Assembly: GCA_947378965.1 (NCBI GenBank)
Contig: CANCMG010000035.1
Location: 1-39,879, forward strand
From: Alcaligenaceae bacterium
Lineage (GTDB): Bacteria > Pseudomonadota > Gammaproteobacteria > Burkholderiales > Burkholderiaceae_B
Reading direction: 5' to 3'
DNA: 39,879 nt
Both the position numbers and the translations under genes were made by a program. Below are positions 1 to 11,800 of this stretch, one piece after another. Within the stretch, counting starts at the first letter, position 1. The number at the start of each line of letters is the position of its first letter. Under the pieces are notes generated by a model, which made no database searches, was not told the DNA's origin, and was given only the letters and a program-made list of their open reading frames with translations.

Positions 1-3000
1 ACTGCGACTCAAGGTATCGACATTGAGCAGGCCTTGAGTTTTCACGTTCAAGGCCTTCTCGAAATGCGGCCAACTCATGTTTTGAATTAAGCCGTCGTGC
101 AACTGTCCTGCTAAAAATAAAATGCCTTTGACAGCTCTTTTTTGATTGGCCTGCTCAAGCCACTGCGCGGTTGCTGAATAATCAAGAACATCGACCTGCG
201 AAACCTCAATCTGTACGCCAGACAGTTTGAGCTGGTTGAGTTTGTCCGAAAGCTCGCTGGCTGGCAGGCTTCGGCCACACAAAGACAAATGGCGAGCGCC
301 TCGATCAATCAGGTTTTTGGTGAGCAAATAGCCTAACCCACCTAAGCCGCCAACAATTAAATAGTGGCCGTCTGCGTCTGGCTGAAAAGATTCAACGGAC
401 GAGTGACTCAAGACCTTCAAACGCTGTACCCACCGCTTTTTGCTTCGCAAAGCAATTTGGTTGTCGTGTTGTTCAGCGACCAGCGCTTGCTGTTGCATGT
501 CGATGATGACTTTGCCAGTGTGTTTGGCTTGTTGCATCGTACGAAAAGCAGTCTCGACAGCGTCAGCCGCAAAGGTCTGGTAGGGCAGTGGGGTGAGTTC
601 GCCGGTGGCAAAGCGCTCAAGCAGCTTGTGCAGTAACGCCTGTAGCACGTCACGCTGCTCTCGGTAGAGCACCATCAGATCAATCGGAAAATATTGTATG
701 GCGGTTGAGAATTGCGCGACTTGTTCGGGAGTACGCAAATCGGTGATGCCGATCTCTAGAAAACGCCCGCCTGCTCTTAACAGGCGCAAGCTGGCATCGG
801 TAAACTCACCGCGCAGACTATTGAGCACGGCGTCTAGACCTTCTCCGTGAGTGAGCGTTTGGATGGCTGCTTCAAACTCAGTGGTGCGCGAATCAAAGAT
901 GTGCTCGACCCCAAGGTCTTTGAGAATCTGCCACTTTCCCTGACTTGCGGTGGCAAACACCACAGCCCCTGCAGCCTGAGCGATTTGGATAGCGGCTTGA
1001 CCCACGCCACCGGTGGCAGCGTGAATCAGTACGCGTTCACCGGGTCGCAGTCGCGCCAAACTTTCTAACGCGTAAGCGGCAGTCAAAAAGGTAATCGGGA
1101 TGGTGGCCGCCGCGCGATCATCAATGGCCGCAGGAAGCGAAACCGTGGTGGCGACGGGCGCGCAGATGAAACGACTTAAACTACCAGGGACCATCGCCAA
1201 CACGCGCTCGCCGAGCGTAAATGTTGTGACACCGGGGCCGAGTTTGATCACGCGCCCCGCACATTCAACGCCCAGGCCATCACCCATCGCGGGTACACGG
1301 TGCAAGGCCAGCAACACATCCTTGAAATTTAACCCCGTGGCGTGCACTTCAATTTCGACTTCACCAGACTGAGGCTCGGCGCGCTCGCAGGCTTGCCAGG
1401 CTAAATCTCCTAAACTGCCCGAGGCCGGAATCGTGAGGCGACAGGCTTGCTCAACAGACTGCTGAACGTGTTGACAGATGAATTGACTATTCTCAGACGC
1501 GCTAGCGGTTGAATCCAAATCAAGCACTGCACATTTCACGTGGGGGTATTCAAGCGGTATGTTTTTTCCAAAACCTGACAGAATTGACTGCTCAAGATTG
1601 AACGGAGCATCACGACCCGCAGCAGAAATCAACTGCGCGTTCGCTGTCAAAATAAATAACTGTTGAGAGATTTGTTCAGAGGAGTTGCCAATCAGCGCCT
1701 GCAGCGTATAGAGCAACGGCTCAACCGCGCCTCGCTTGGTGTCTTCCAACGAGCCATCCGACCCCAAGCCCCAGCCGTAAATGATGCTTGCTAAGGCGTT
1801 GTCCGGACGACTTAGGGCTTCGGCAAGTTGTAAAAACTGCTCTTTCACTTGCGGATTCAGCGAGAAGGTATCGCTGTCAATCAAGCTGAAAGTCGAGCCT
1901 TTTTTGATGACTGTCACCCGATGGCCTGCGGCACGAAGTTGTTGACAGAGCATATTGTCAAACTCTTGATCCGCCGCAAACAACACGATCGCGCGTGAAG
2001 AGAGGCCACTAGCGCCTGCTAGCTCTTGGTTTTCCCAATCTTGGCTGTAACACAGTGAGTGACGAGTATCTTGAAGTAATTTTTCAAGACTATCCAGACT
2101 CACCTCACGACCTTCGATCCCCAGACATTGGCCGACTAATTGCCCGCGATCGTCAAAGAGATCGATATCGCCAATTGTTTTACCTGAAGAGTTGAGTCGA
2201 TCTCGCAGCGTTGCAATCGCAAAGAACTGAGTGCCACTGACGTGCTGATTAAGATGAAAAGACTCTACCGCAAAAGGCACAAGCGTTTTTGCCCCGTCAG
2301 GGTTGATGAGAGACGCGAACAAACAAAAACACGAGTCTAGAAGCCCCGGATGGAGGATGAAGCCGTCGTGCTTGCCTGCGCGACTATCGATGCTTGTTGG
2401 CATTGATAAGGTTGCCAACGCGGTGTGATCGCTCAGGCGGATCTCATTTAGCCATTGATGCGAGTCCCCGAGCTTGATCTGACTCTTTTCAAGCTGTTGG
2501 TAGATTTGCTTTTTTGAAATTACGGTTGAAAGCGTTGCCCACGAGTTTTCAAAGCTTAGGCGTGAAAACGCACTCTTTGATTGAGGTGAGCTTGGCTTGA
2601 GCTCGATCAAGCCCGAGGCATGCGTCGAGTAGGCTGCTGCATCTAAAGTGTCTAGGCTAATTAGCTTAAATTTTCTGCTCGAAGGGTCAAGCTTTTCTAG
2701 AGCGAGTTGAATATTTTTTGAGCCGACTTCAGGAATAACAAGCGGCAATTCAAATAAAACGTTGCGGATGGTCAGGGCGCCAATAGCTTGGCTAGCAGGG
2801 CTTGATAAGAGCTGCACACTTTCGATCAGCAGCGAAATATAGCTCGCTGCCGCAAAAATAGTTTTTCCTAGTACCTGATGTTGGTTGAGAAGAGGGAGCG
2901 TCTGGCTGCTCAGGCTGCCACTTACGATATCCCAGGTAAGCAAAGGTGATTCTGTGTAGCGAAGCGCAAAGGGCCCCGCATCACCGGCGTGTTGATCTTG

Positions 3001-5889
3001 GTGTTCACTGGGTCTGTGCGTGATCGCTTGCCAGTGCTTTTTCCTTTGAAAAGGGTAGTTCGGAATAGTCGACCACTTGGCCTGTTTGTTCGCAAAGACG
3101 TTTTTCCACTGAATGTCAGCGCCCATAATATACAAGCCTGCCAGCGCACGATACATTTGAAGTTGGTCCGGCACCGACTTTCTTAAGCTGGCAAGCCAAA
3201 CCGGTGTTCGCGCAGTGTTTTGCTTGGCGAGTCCTAGCAAAATCGGTTCGGGTCCAATTTCGATATAAGCGTCAATCGCTTTGTCTTCGATCGTTTGCAT
3301 TCCGGTTGCGAATTCAACCGGTCGGCGAATGTGCTCTACCCAATATTGACTGCTAAAGAGCGAATCGTGCGCGTCTTTGCCCGTGAGATTTGAAACGATT
3401 GAGTGCTCTGGCTCGTTGTATTGAATGCGTTCGGCTTCTGCCTGAAATTCAGACAAAATATCGTCCATCAAATAAGAATGAAAGGCATGAGACACGGTCA
3501 GAATATGGCTATCAATCTTAGCCGCGGCTAAATCTTTGCAAAGACGTACGATTGCGTCCTTGTCTCCGGAGACAAGAATTTGCTTGGGGCTATTGACCGC
3601 GGCAATTTCAACCTGCTGTTGATAGCTAGTTAAAAATGGAGTGATCGTTTCTCGAGAGCAAAACAGGGCGGCCATCCCACCACCTGCCGGTAGACTTTGC
3701 ATCAGAGCGGCGCGTTGACTGATGAGCTTCAGGCCATCTTCTAAGCTAAAGACCCCGGCTGAACACGCTGCAGCGTATTCGCCAACGCTATGCCCCATGA
3801 CAGTCTGCGGTTTGATGCCCCAAGCTGACCAGAGTTGGCATAACGAGTAGGCAAGGCTAAACAGGGCGGGTTGAGTGGTGCCGGTCTCGTGGATTCTGTC
3901 AGAACCTTGTTCAAAAATAATAGACTTAATCGACTGTTGAGTCAGTGCCTGAAAGATGTCATCGCAGCGGTCAAACGCTGTTTTAAATACAATTTCTGTG
4001 GCATAAAGATGCGCGCCCATGGTCGCATATTGAGAGCCCTGGCCGGTAAAGAGAAAGGCGATCTTAGGCTGTTGTGTGGCGACATGGCCGAAGTGGACAT
4101 TTGGGTTGGCTGTGCCCTCGAGATAGGCTTTCAAGCCTTCGACTAAATCTTCTCGCTCTTGACAAACGACAGAGAGGCGATAAGGCCAATGCGTCCGACC
4201 AAGGCTGGCCGAAAAACATAGGTCTTTCAGACTAAGATCGTCGGCATTCAATATCTGCAAGTAACGAGTCGCTAAATCCGCCAGGCCGTTAGTATCTTGT
4301 GCAGAGAGATTCAGTATCTGGTACTGCTCAGCACCTTGTGCTGAGAGATTCAGTATCTCGTACTGTTCAGCACCTTGTGCCGAGAGATTCAGTCTCTCGT
4401 TCTGCTCAGCACCTTGTGCCGAGAGATTCAGTCTCTCGTGTTGCTCAGTACCTTGTGCCTCTATTTGTTTTTTTGCTGTGTATTCAGAAATAATCAAATG
4501 AGCGTTGGTGCCACTAAAGCCAAAAGAGCTCAAGCCCGCAACCCTTAGTGCGTCATTTTTTTTCCAGACAACCGCTTCCTTCACCACGCGTAGTGGGATT
4601 GAATCCCAAGGGATATGAGGATTTGGAGAGTTGAAGTGAAGATTCTTAGGGATCCGCTCGTGTTCAAGCGAGAGGAGTATTTTGGATAGACCAGCCATTC
4701 CAGCGACAGGCTCTAGGTGGCCGATGTTGGTTTTGACTGAGCCCAGAAGCAAATCATGAGTTCGGTTTTTTCCGTACAGGGCGGATAACGCTTCAACCTC
4801 AATTGGATCACCGAGTATGGTCCCCGTGCCATGCGTCTCGACATAGTCCACCGCATTGGGGCTTAGGTTGGCATCGGCGAGGGCTTCTTGTATAACGGCT
4901 TGTTGCGCCTTGCCATTTGGGGCAGCAAGCCCATTGGTCTTGCCGTCTTGGTTAATGGCGCTGCCTTTGATGATGCCAAGGATTCGATCACCGTCTCGTT
5001 CTGCGTCTTCGAGGCGCTTCAAGACGATCATCGCGCAGCCTTCGCCACGCACATAGCCATTGGCGCTCGCGTCAAACGTCTTACAACGGCCATCTGGCGA
5101 AATGGCCTGCAATTTAGAAAACCCTATATGCATATAGGGATGCAACATGAGGTTCACCGCCCCAGCAAGAGCTAAGTTGGTTTCTTTATTCTGTAAGCTT
5201 TTAACCGCCTGATGAATCGCGACAAGCGACGAAGAACAGGCAGTATCTAAGGCCATGCAAGGGCCTTGAAAGCCAAAGATGTAAGAAATCCGGCCCGCTG
5301 CTGTGCTGAACGTTGAGCCGGTAATCGAGTATGCATCGATCGCTTCAGGGCGTGCAGAGTGTCGATGATTTAACGCGTAATCATCACCTGAAATGCCAAC
5401 ATAGACCCCTGTTCTGCTGTATTTCAGTTGTTCAGGCACTTGAAAAGCATTTTCAAGTGCCTCCCAACTGACCTCTAAGAGTAAGCGGTGTTGAGGATCC
5501 ATCGCCCGAGCTTCATTGGGCGAGATGCCAAAGAATTGGGCATCAAACTGCTCAATATCCTCGTTGAGAAAGCCACCCTGAGCGGTATACATCTTGCCTG
5601 GGGTTTTCAGGTCTTTGTCTAAAAAATCGTAAGCTTCCCAACGAGAGGGTGGAGCCTGAACAATCGCATCGACACCTTCAGTGAGCAGATTCCAGAATTG
5701 ACCTGGCGTATCAGCACCACCTGGAAATCGACAGGCGATACCGATCATCGCAATCGGACTTTTGTGTTTCAGTGCGTCGTTTTCAGCAATTAATTCTTTA
5801 ATTGACGCGGCAGCCTGGCGTAACGCCTGTTTAAGCTTCGCTTCATTGTCAGACGGCGAATCCGTTGCTTGGGTCGGTGAACGATTCAT
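1..5889 (-). CDS. Type I polyketide synthase, KS-AT-DH-ER-KR, C-terminus cut by window edge
   Basis: This is a modular cis-AT polyketide synthase with 1963 residues visible; the frame is open to base 1. An N-terminal helical, charged segment (about 15-43) resembles a coiled-coil docking region. The KS (about 44-470) has TACSSS near residue 211, ETHGTGT and the NIGHL histidine. The AT (about 595-905) has GHSVGE near 695 and HAFHS near 800, the malonyl-CoA type. The DH (about 975-1260) keeps His (HQVLG, near 1001) and Asp (LLDSC, near 1180), but its accessory motifs are degenerate. The ER (about 1460-1790) has LNFKDVL near 1518 and a GGVGQAA nucleotide loop. A KR starts near 1840 and is truncated, so the carrier protein and any later domains lie outside. 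The ATG at 5889 overlaps the upstream TGA as ATGA, implying translational coupling. A 13-residue repeat fills the KS-AT linker. Family and domain order are secure; its place in biosynthesis is inferred. Confidence 0.95.
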   Translation of the reverse strand, partial: MNRSPTQATDSPSDNEAKLKQALRQAAASIKELIAENDALKHKSPIAMIGIACRFPGGADTPGQFWNLLTEGVDAIVQAPPSRWEAYDFLDKDLKTPGKMYTAQGGFLNEDIEQFDAQFFGISPNEARAMDPQHRLLLEVSWEALENAFQVPEQLKYSRTGVYVGISGDDYALNHRHSARPEAIDAYSITGSTFSTAAGRISYIFGFQGPCMALDTACSSSLVAIHQAVKSLQNKETNLALAGAVNLMLHPYMHIGFSKLQAISPDGRCKTFDASANGYVRGEGCAMIVLKRLEDAERDGDRILGIIKGSAINQDGKTNGLAAPNGKAQQAVIQEALADANLSPNAVDYVETHGTGTILGDPIEVEALSALYGKNRTHDLLLGSVKTNIGHLEPVAGMAGLSKILLSLEHERIPKNLHFNSPNPHIPWDSIPLRVVKEAVVWKKNDALRVAGLSSFGFSGTNAHLIISEYTAKKQIEAQGTEQHERLNLSAQGAEQNERLNLSAQGAEQYEILNLSAQGAEQYQILNLSAQDTNGLADLATRYLQILNADDLSLKDLCFSASLGRTHWPYRLSVVCQEREDLVEGLKAYLEGTANPNVHFGHVATQQPKIAFLFTGQGSQYATMGAHLYATEIVFKTAFDRCDDIFQALTQQSIKSIIFEQGSDRIHETGTTQPALFSLAYSLCQLWSAWGIKPQTVMGHSVGEYAAACSAGVFSLEDGLKLISQRAALMQSLPAGGGMAALFCSRETITPFLTSYQQQVEIAAVNSPKQILVSGDKDAIVRLCKDLAAAKIDSHILTVSHAFHSYLMDDILSEFQAEAERIQYNEPEHSIVSNLTGKDAHDSLFSSQYWVEHIRRPVEFATGMQTIEDKAIDAYIEIGPEPILLGLAKQNTARTPVWLASLRKSVPDQLQMYRALAGLYIMGADIQWKNVFANKQAKWSTIPNYPFQRKKHWQAITHRPSEHQDQHAGDAGPFALRYTESPLLTWDIVSGSLSSQTLPLLNQHQVLGKTIFAAASYISLLIESVQLLSSPASQAIGALTIRNVLFELPLVIPEVGSKNIQLALEKLDPSSRKFKLISLDTLDAAAYSTHASGLIELKPSSPQSKSAFSRLSFENSWATLSTVISKKQIYQQLEKSQIKLGDSHQWLNEIRLSDHTALATLSMPTSIDSRAGKHDGFILHPGLLDSCFCLFASLINPDGAKTLVPFAVESFHLNQHVSGTQFFAIATLRDRLNSSGKTIGDIDLFDDRGQLVGQCLGIEGREVSLDSLEKLLQDTRHSLCYSQDWENQELAGASGLSSRAIVLFAADQEFDNMLCQQLRAAGHRVTVIKKGSTFSLIDSDTFSLNPQVKEQFLQLAEALSRPDNALASIIYGWGLGSDGSLEDTKRGAVEPLLYTLQALIGNSSEQISQQLFILTANAQLISAAGRDAPFNLEQSILSGFGKNIPLEYPHVKCAVLDLDSTASASENSQFICQHVQQSVEQACRLTIPASGSLGDLAWQACERAEPQSGEVEIEVHATGLNFKDVLLALHRVPAMGDGLGVECAGRVIKLGPGVTTFTLGERVLAMVPGSLSRFICAPVATTVSLPAAIDDRAAATIPITFLTAAYALESLARLRPGERVLIHAATGGVGQAAIQIAQAAGAVVFATASQGKWQILKDLGVEHIFDSRTTEFEAAIQTLTHGEGLDAVLNSLRGEFTDASLRLLRAGGRFLEIGITDLRTPEQVAQFSTAIQYFPIDLMVLYREQRDVLQALLHKLLERFATGELTPLPYQTFAADAVETAFRTMQQAKHTGKVIIDMQQQALVAEQHDNQIALRSKKRWVQRLKVLSHSSVESFQPDADGHYLIVGGLGGLGYLLTKNLIDRGARHLSLCGRSLPASELSDKLNQLKLSGVQIEVSQVDVLDYSATAQWLEQANQKRAVKGILFLAGQLHDGLIQNMSWPHFEKALNVKTQGLLNVDTLSRS
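4296..4458 (-). repeat. 39-bp tandem repeat, about 4.2 copies, inside the PKS KS-AT linker
   Basis: Copies begin at 4296, 4335, 4374, 4413 and, partially, 4452, so the period is exactly 39 bases. Because 39 is a multiple of three, the repeat is in frame and encodes a 13-residue unit of the form AQGAEQYEILNLS at about residues 477-531, between the KS and the AT. Copies differ by a few bases each, mostly at the two residues after AEQ. A plus-strand open frame through this stretch is only the antisense image of the repeat. Confidence 0.95.
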
Positions 5890-8800
5890 AAAAGGTCTTC
5901 AGTCGAGCGAGACAAAGTTTGATTGATGGCTGATGCCAAAATCGGGCGAGTCAAAGTTTGATTGATGGCTGATGCCAGAAGTTTGACATGAGGCAGTTGC
6001 ATCATCGTTAAATGATTTCCGGGCACGTACTTTAACGTGGGCGTTTCAACACTAAATTGAGCCCAACCTAACAAAGGATCATTTTTCATCTCGTCTGGCA
6101 TGCCTTCAAGAAAGCTTTCATGCATATCTTGTGCGCGAATCAGGCTCAGATGCTTGACTTTCAAATTCTGTGGTGCGTAGAGGATCTGAGCTTGAGACTT
6201 ATACATTTCGACAAGAGATTGCACATCGCGCAAACCGTCCTGCTCATCAATCAAACCATTGTCCTTCATTCGATTGAACAATTGTTCGATTTGCTCATCC
6301 CAGGTTAAGGTCTTTAGCTCGTCGGCAATCAGGCCCAGAGGCTTGTTGTACGTTTCGCCGACCGTAGCGGCGATAATCGTCAGCCACTCGGCATCGTCCC
6401 AATTTTGAATTCTCGAAAGATCTTTTTCTGACGGAACACCCGTATCAATAATAAACAGATGCCCAAGCTCGTGGCCCGCCTGCTGCAGTTGAAACGCCAT
6501 TTCGAGCGCTACCCAACTGCCAAACGAATGTCCGCAGAGATAATAAGGGCCTGTTGGTTGCACGCTTTGCATCGCCTCAATGTTTAAGCGAGCAATCTCT
6601 TGAATCGAGGTGAACGGCTTTTGAGTCTCTGGCGATACGATGGCTTGCAGGCCAATTAAGGGGCGATCTCCAACTGCGAGTTCGTTGGCCAGCGCTCTTA
6701 AATAAATCACAGAGCCCCCGGTGCCTGGAGCACAAAAAAGCGGAGGTTGTGCGCCCTTGGCTTGGATCGATACCAAGATCGAACTCTTATCGCCAGCGAT
6801 TGGTAGCTCTAGGGCAAGTGCGATTTCTTTGATCGTTGGCTTATCCAGCAGTGTGGTGAGCGGTAATTGCTGTTGAAACTTTTCTTTGATCGCGCTCATT
6901 AAACGGATGGCCAGCATGGAGTCGCCACCAAGTTCAAAGAAGTTGTCGTCAACACCGATCGAGGAATAGCCAAGTAAAGATTGCCAGATTTGACCTAGCT
7001 TGTGCTCGGTTGGGGTCGCCGCTGCAATAAAGGTGCTGTCGAGGTCAGGGCGCACATGGAGCTCGCCGCTTTCTTCAAGTGTTGACTGAGCGCGCCAATC
7101 TTCGCGGATGACCCAGTTTTTAAAGCGAGATTCAAGGTCGCCAGTGGCAACAATGACTCGACCTGAGGGCAGATTTTTTAAGATACATTCGAGCGCTTCG
7201 ATGGACTCTGCAGGAGACATCGAAAACTCTTGTGTTTTCGAAAAGCTTGTCGACGCATCCGAAAATTTCCAGGCATCCCAATTAATTGAAAGCCAGCGAG
7301 TCGCCTCTTGACGTGAGTTTTCTCGCGCGACAAAGTGATCTAAGAAGATATTTGCTGCGCTATAGGCCGCATAACCAAGGCCGCCAAGCACTGCAGAGCT
7401 TGATGAGATCAAACAACAGAAATCGACCGGCTGTTGCTCAAAGAGCGCTTTTAAGCCATAGGTACCAAAGACTTTAGTTGCATAGTGCTCGTTGATCACC
7501 TCTGGTGTCAGTTCCATAAAGGGCGTGACAAGCGAAGGTGCTCCTGCGGCGTGGAAAACGCCATTCACTTTTCCAAAGCGCGTGACACAGGCTGAGAAGC
7601 AATCGGCTAAAGAAGACGGGTTGGCGACGTCACCTGATAGGACGAGAATTTCTGCGCCAGACTTCTCGATATTTAAGATCGTCTGGATGGTTTCGCTAAA
7701 GTGCAAGCCCTTTGCGCAGATGTCTTGCCACTGACTGCGTTCAGGAAAAGGTGTTCTGCTCACTAAACAGAGGCGAGCCCGCGCTTTTTCGCCTAAATAG
7801 CGTGCAAACGTCAGGCCGACCTTGCCTAAGCCACCCGTAATGACATACACCCCTTGATCGACTAGCGCCGCGGGCAAGCCAGCGGGGTTTTTCAATTGAA
7901 CGCGCTGATAGCTTGGAACGAGACGTTGATCGCCCCGATAGGCCACCATGGGATCCAACGAGCCGTTTTCAATTTCACTCAACACTTTAGTCACGATTCG
8001 GCTCGTGTTGGTATTGGCCAGCGCCAAATCAATACAGTGAATTGTGATTTGCAACACTTCTTGCGGAATCACCAGGCTGGGCCCGATCAACGTTGCTTTA
8101 CCAGGAGAGCCATGTCCGGTGCCGTAAACGTCATGCAGTCTATCTGCGACAACAGTGATATCAATGGACTGATCGGTAGGGATCAGATTTGCCAAGGCAT
8201 GGCTGATATTCATCAACGAATAAAAGCCTTGCTCTTGCTGTGTTTCAAAGTTCAGCAATTCGTGGTCAGGCTGCGAAGCAGTGTCTTCGTGAACATCGAG
8301 TGACCAGCAATGCACAACCTTGTAAATATTTTTATTGCGTAATTGTTTAATGAGCGCATCGTAGTCGTCGCGTTGTCGAGGCGACACGATAAAAGCCGTA
8401 TCCGATATTTTTTGAAATCGAGTACCGCTCGTGACCTGCACGACCTCTTGATTGTGCTGACGCAACGTCTGCAGCAGACTTTGGCATAGTGTCGACTGGT
8501 TGGCGAAGATCAACCATACACGCTTGTCTTTCGCAAAGTCCTCGATATTCAGCGTCTCGGGGTAAACAGTGGGCCGCCAATGCGGCAGATAAAACCATTC
8601 TTCGAGCGGGCGACGTGCTGTTAGGTCATCGCTTTGATTCGTGCTGCCTGGCTTAGGCGCATCAATCCAATGCCGTTTACGCTCAAAGGGGTAAGTGGGT
8701 AGCGACATACGCGACAACTGGTCGTGTTCGTAGAAGCGATCCCAAGACACGGGTAAGCCCGAGTTCCAAATTTTGGCAAGGGCATCAAAGACACCTTTGT

Positions 8801-11800
8801 CTTCAGGCAGACGATCTGTATCGAGCGAGGTGATGATTGCTCTGGGCTGTTGACTGTTCTGACGCCGTTTCACTAAACGACTCAGAATCGATTTAGGCCC
8901 AACCTCTAAACAAACCAGGTGACTTTCAGCCAGCAAGGTCGTAGCGCCTGCCGCAAATTGCACTGGAGCACGCAGGTGCTTAACCCAGTAGTCGGCACTC
9001 TGTGCCTCGTGGGCCGAGATCCAGGTACCTGTGACGTTTGACACAAACGGAATCACTGGCGCAGATAGCTTATGTTGCTGTACTAACAGTCGAAACTCTT
9101 CAAGGATTGGATCTAACATGCTTGAGTGAAAAGCATGCGAAGTCTGTAACGTTGTGCAGGTGATATGTTCTGCGTTGAGTTTGTCAGCAAGTTGCTTGAT
9201 CGACTGTGTCGGGCCGGCGACAACGACTCCGCTGTCTTCGTTGATACTAGCAATCGAGATATCTGAAAAAGTCGAAAGGTCAAGTTGTGAAGCTGGCTGT
9301 GCAATGGCAAGCATTGAGCCTTGCGGCAAGCTCCAGACCAGACGACCACGGTGAGCGATCAGAGTTAAGGCGGTATCTAACTCAAAAACGCCTGATAAGC
9401 ACGCGGCAACGTACTCGCCAAGACTGTGGCCAAGCATCGCAAAGGGTTTGACGTTCCAATGCATCCACAGTTTTGCCATTGCATATTCAGTGACAAACAG
9501 TAAAGGCTGAGTGATCCACGTCTCATTAATCAAACGAAGCAATGTTGGATCGGTAATTTTTTCTTGGGTAAAAAATTCTCTCAGATCAATATTTAACAGT
9601 GGTTGCAGTCTAGCGGCACAATAGTCGACGGTGTCGCGAAACAGCGGCTCGGTGTTGTAAAGCGATATTCCCATGCCCACATACTGAGTCCCTTGGCCCG
9701 GAAACAAAAATGCCACGCGCGGCGACTCAGAATTTTTAAGCGAAGACAGCTTAAGTTTTTCGCTATCTTGGTTAGCCAGTTGCTCGCGTAACTGCTCAAG
9801 CGATTGACAAACAAAGGTCGAACGATACTGAAAGGCCTTACGTCCGACAGCGAGCGTAAACGCTAAGTCAGCAAGGCTAGTGCGCTCGTTGTGCTCAATG
9901 AACTCTTTAAGCTGTGCCTCTGTTGCTCTGAGGGCTTGTTGCGATTTGGCGGCTAGCGTGACGATATGCCAGGGACGAGAATAAGACGAGGGTGCTGCAA
10001 CAGGAGCCTCCTCAACAATCACGTGGGCGTTTGTCCCGCCAATACCAAAGGAGCTAATGGCAGCGCGACGCGGATGCTCATGTTTTGGCCACTCGGTTAA
10101 TGAGGAGGGAACATAAAAATGGCTATCTGTTAAACCAAGCTTTGGGTTTGCTTCGGTAAAGTGCAGCGTTCTAGGAATCTCTTTGTGCTGTAGCGCTAAT
10201 ACCGTTTTAAGAAGCCCAGCGACACCGGCTGCAGTATTTAAATGACCAATATTTGTTTTAACTGAGCCTAACGCGGCAGGGCGTACTCTTGCGTCGACTG
10301 AGGCATAGGCTTGTTTTAACGCGGTGATTTCAATGAGATCACCAAGCGCTGTTCCAGTACCGTGCGTTTCGATGTAATCAATCGTGTCAGCAGACACCTG
10401 CGCATGCGCCAGCGCCTGTTGAATCACGCTCGCTTGACCACTCACACTCGGGGCTGTAAAGCCAACCTTGGCAGAGCCATCGTTGTTGACCGCACTGCCT
10501 TTAATCACTGCGTGGATCTTGTCGCGATCTTTGAGCGCTTGGCTGAATGGTTTCAGGATCACGACTCCGGCGCCGCTTCCCCAAACTGTGCCGTTGGCTT
10601 GGATGTCGAACGCGCGACAATGACCATCTGGTGAGCTGATATTACCTTCTTCGTGCAGATAGCCACCGTGATGAGGCACCTTAATCGCGACACCGCCTGC
10701 CAAGGCAAGATCGCATTCGCCCAGCAGCAGACTTTGGCAGGCTTGATGAATCGCGACGAGTGAGGTTGAACAAGCCGTCTGTACCGTGAGACTTGGCCCA
10801 GTCAGGTTGAAGGCATACGACACGCGCGTGGCAAGAAAATCTTTGTCATTTGCCAGAATTAACTGAAAAACAGAGGTATCTTGATGCCTTGCAACATAGG
10901 GGACAACATTACGAACCAAATAGTCGTTGTGCCCAACGCCTGCAAACACACCAACGGCAGAGTGTTTAGGGTCTGCATAGCCAGCGTTTTCGAGCGCTTG
11001 CCAGGCAGTTTCTAAAAATACCCGCTGTTGTGGGTCGATAAATTTGGCTTCAGCAGGCGTGAACGAGAAAAACTCAGCGTCAAAGTCAGTGATATTTGAC
11101 AACACACCCGTGCCACGGATGTAATTTGGCGAAGCGATCAGTTCAGGTTCTACGCCAGCGTCCTCTAGTTCTGTCTCGCTAAAGAAGCGAATCGATTCTT
11201 GGCCTGAGCGTAAATTCTCCCAAAACGTATTGAGATCATCGGCACCAGGCACACGAGCAGCGACTCCAATGATTGCAATGGCATCATGCTCAAGCCTGTT
11301 GTGAGTGTTCTTTAAACGCTCGGGTCTCTCTTGCGCACTATTGTTTTGATCTAGCCAATTTGATAAAGATCGAATGGTTGGATATTCAAATAGCTGAATT
11401 AACGGGATATCGCGTTCGAACTGCCGCTGCAGCTCTTCATTCACGCGGCTTAATAAAAGAGAGTGTCCACCCAGGTCAAAAAAATTGTCGTCAAGGTGGA
11501 TCGTTGTTCGTTGCAATACCGAACACCAGACATCAGAAATTAACTTCTCGCTAGGTCGTTGTGGGGCAACGCTCGCTGAGCTTGGCAGAGCAACAGACTC
11601 AGGCTCAGGGAGTGCTTTCCGATCAATTTTTTCATTAGGCGTGAGTGGAAAAACCTCCAAAACCAAGATGTGAGCGGGCACCATGTACTCGGGCAGAACG
11701 TCTTTCAGAAAGACTCTCAGTTCTTTATCGGAGTGTGCCGCGCTATCTTTGAGCGTGAGGTAGGCCAACAGGCGCGCAGAAGAATCGCTTGTGCTGGTGC

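Noticed and set aside
4299-4493. Plus-strand repeat-peptide open frame
   Set aside because: It is antisense to the in-frame 39-base repeat of the PKS gene and has no ribosome site.
7896-8303. 135-codon plus-strand open frame within the hybrid NRPS-PKS gene
   Set aside because: Antisense to a well-defined PKS segment before the KR nucleotide loop; the peptide resembles no known family.
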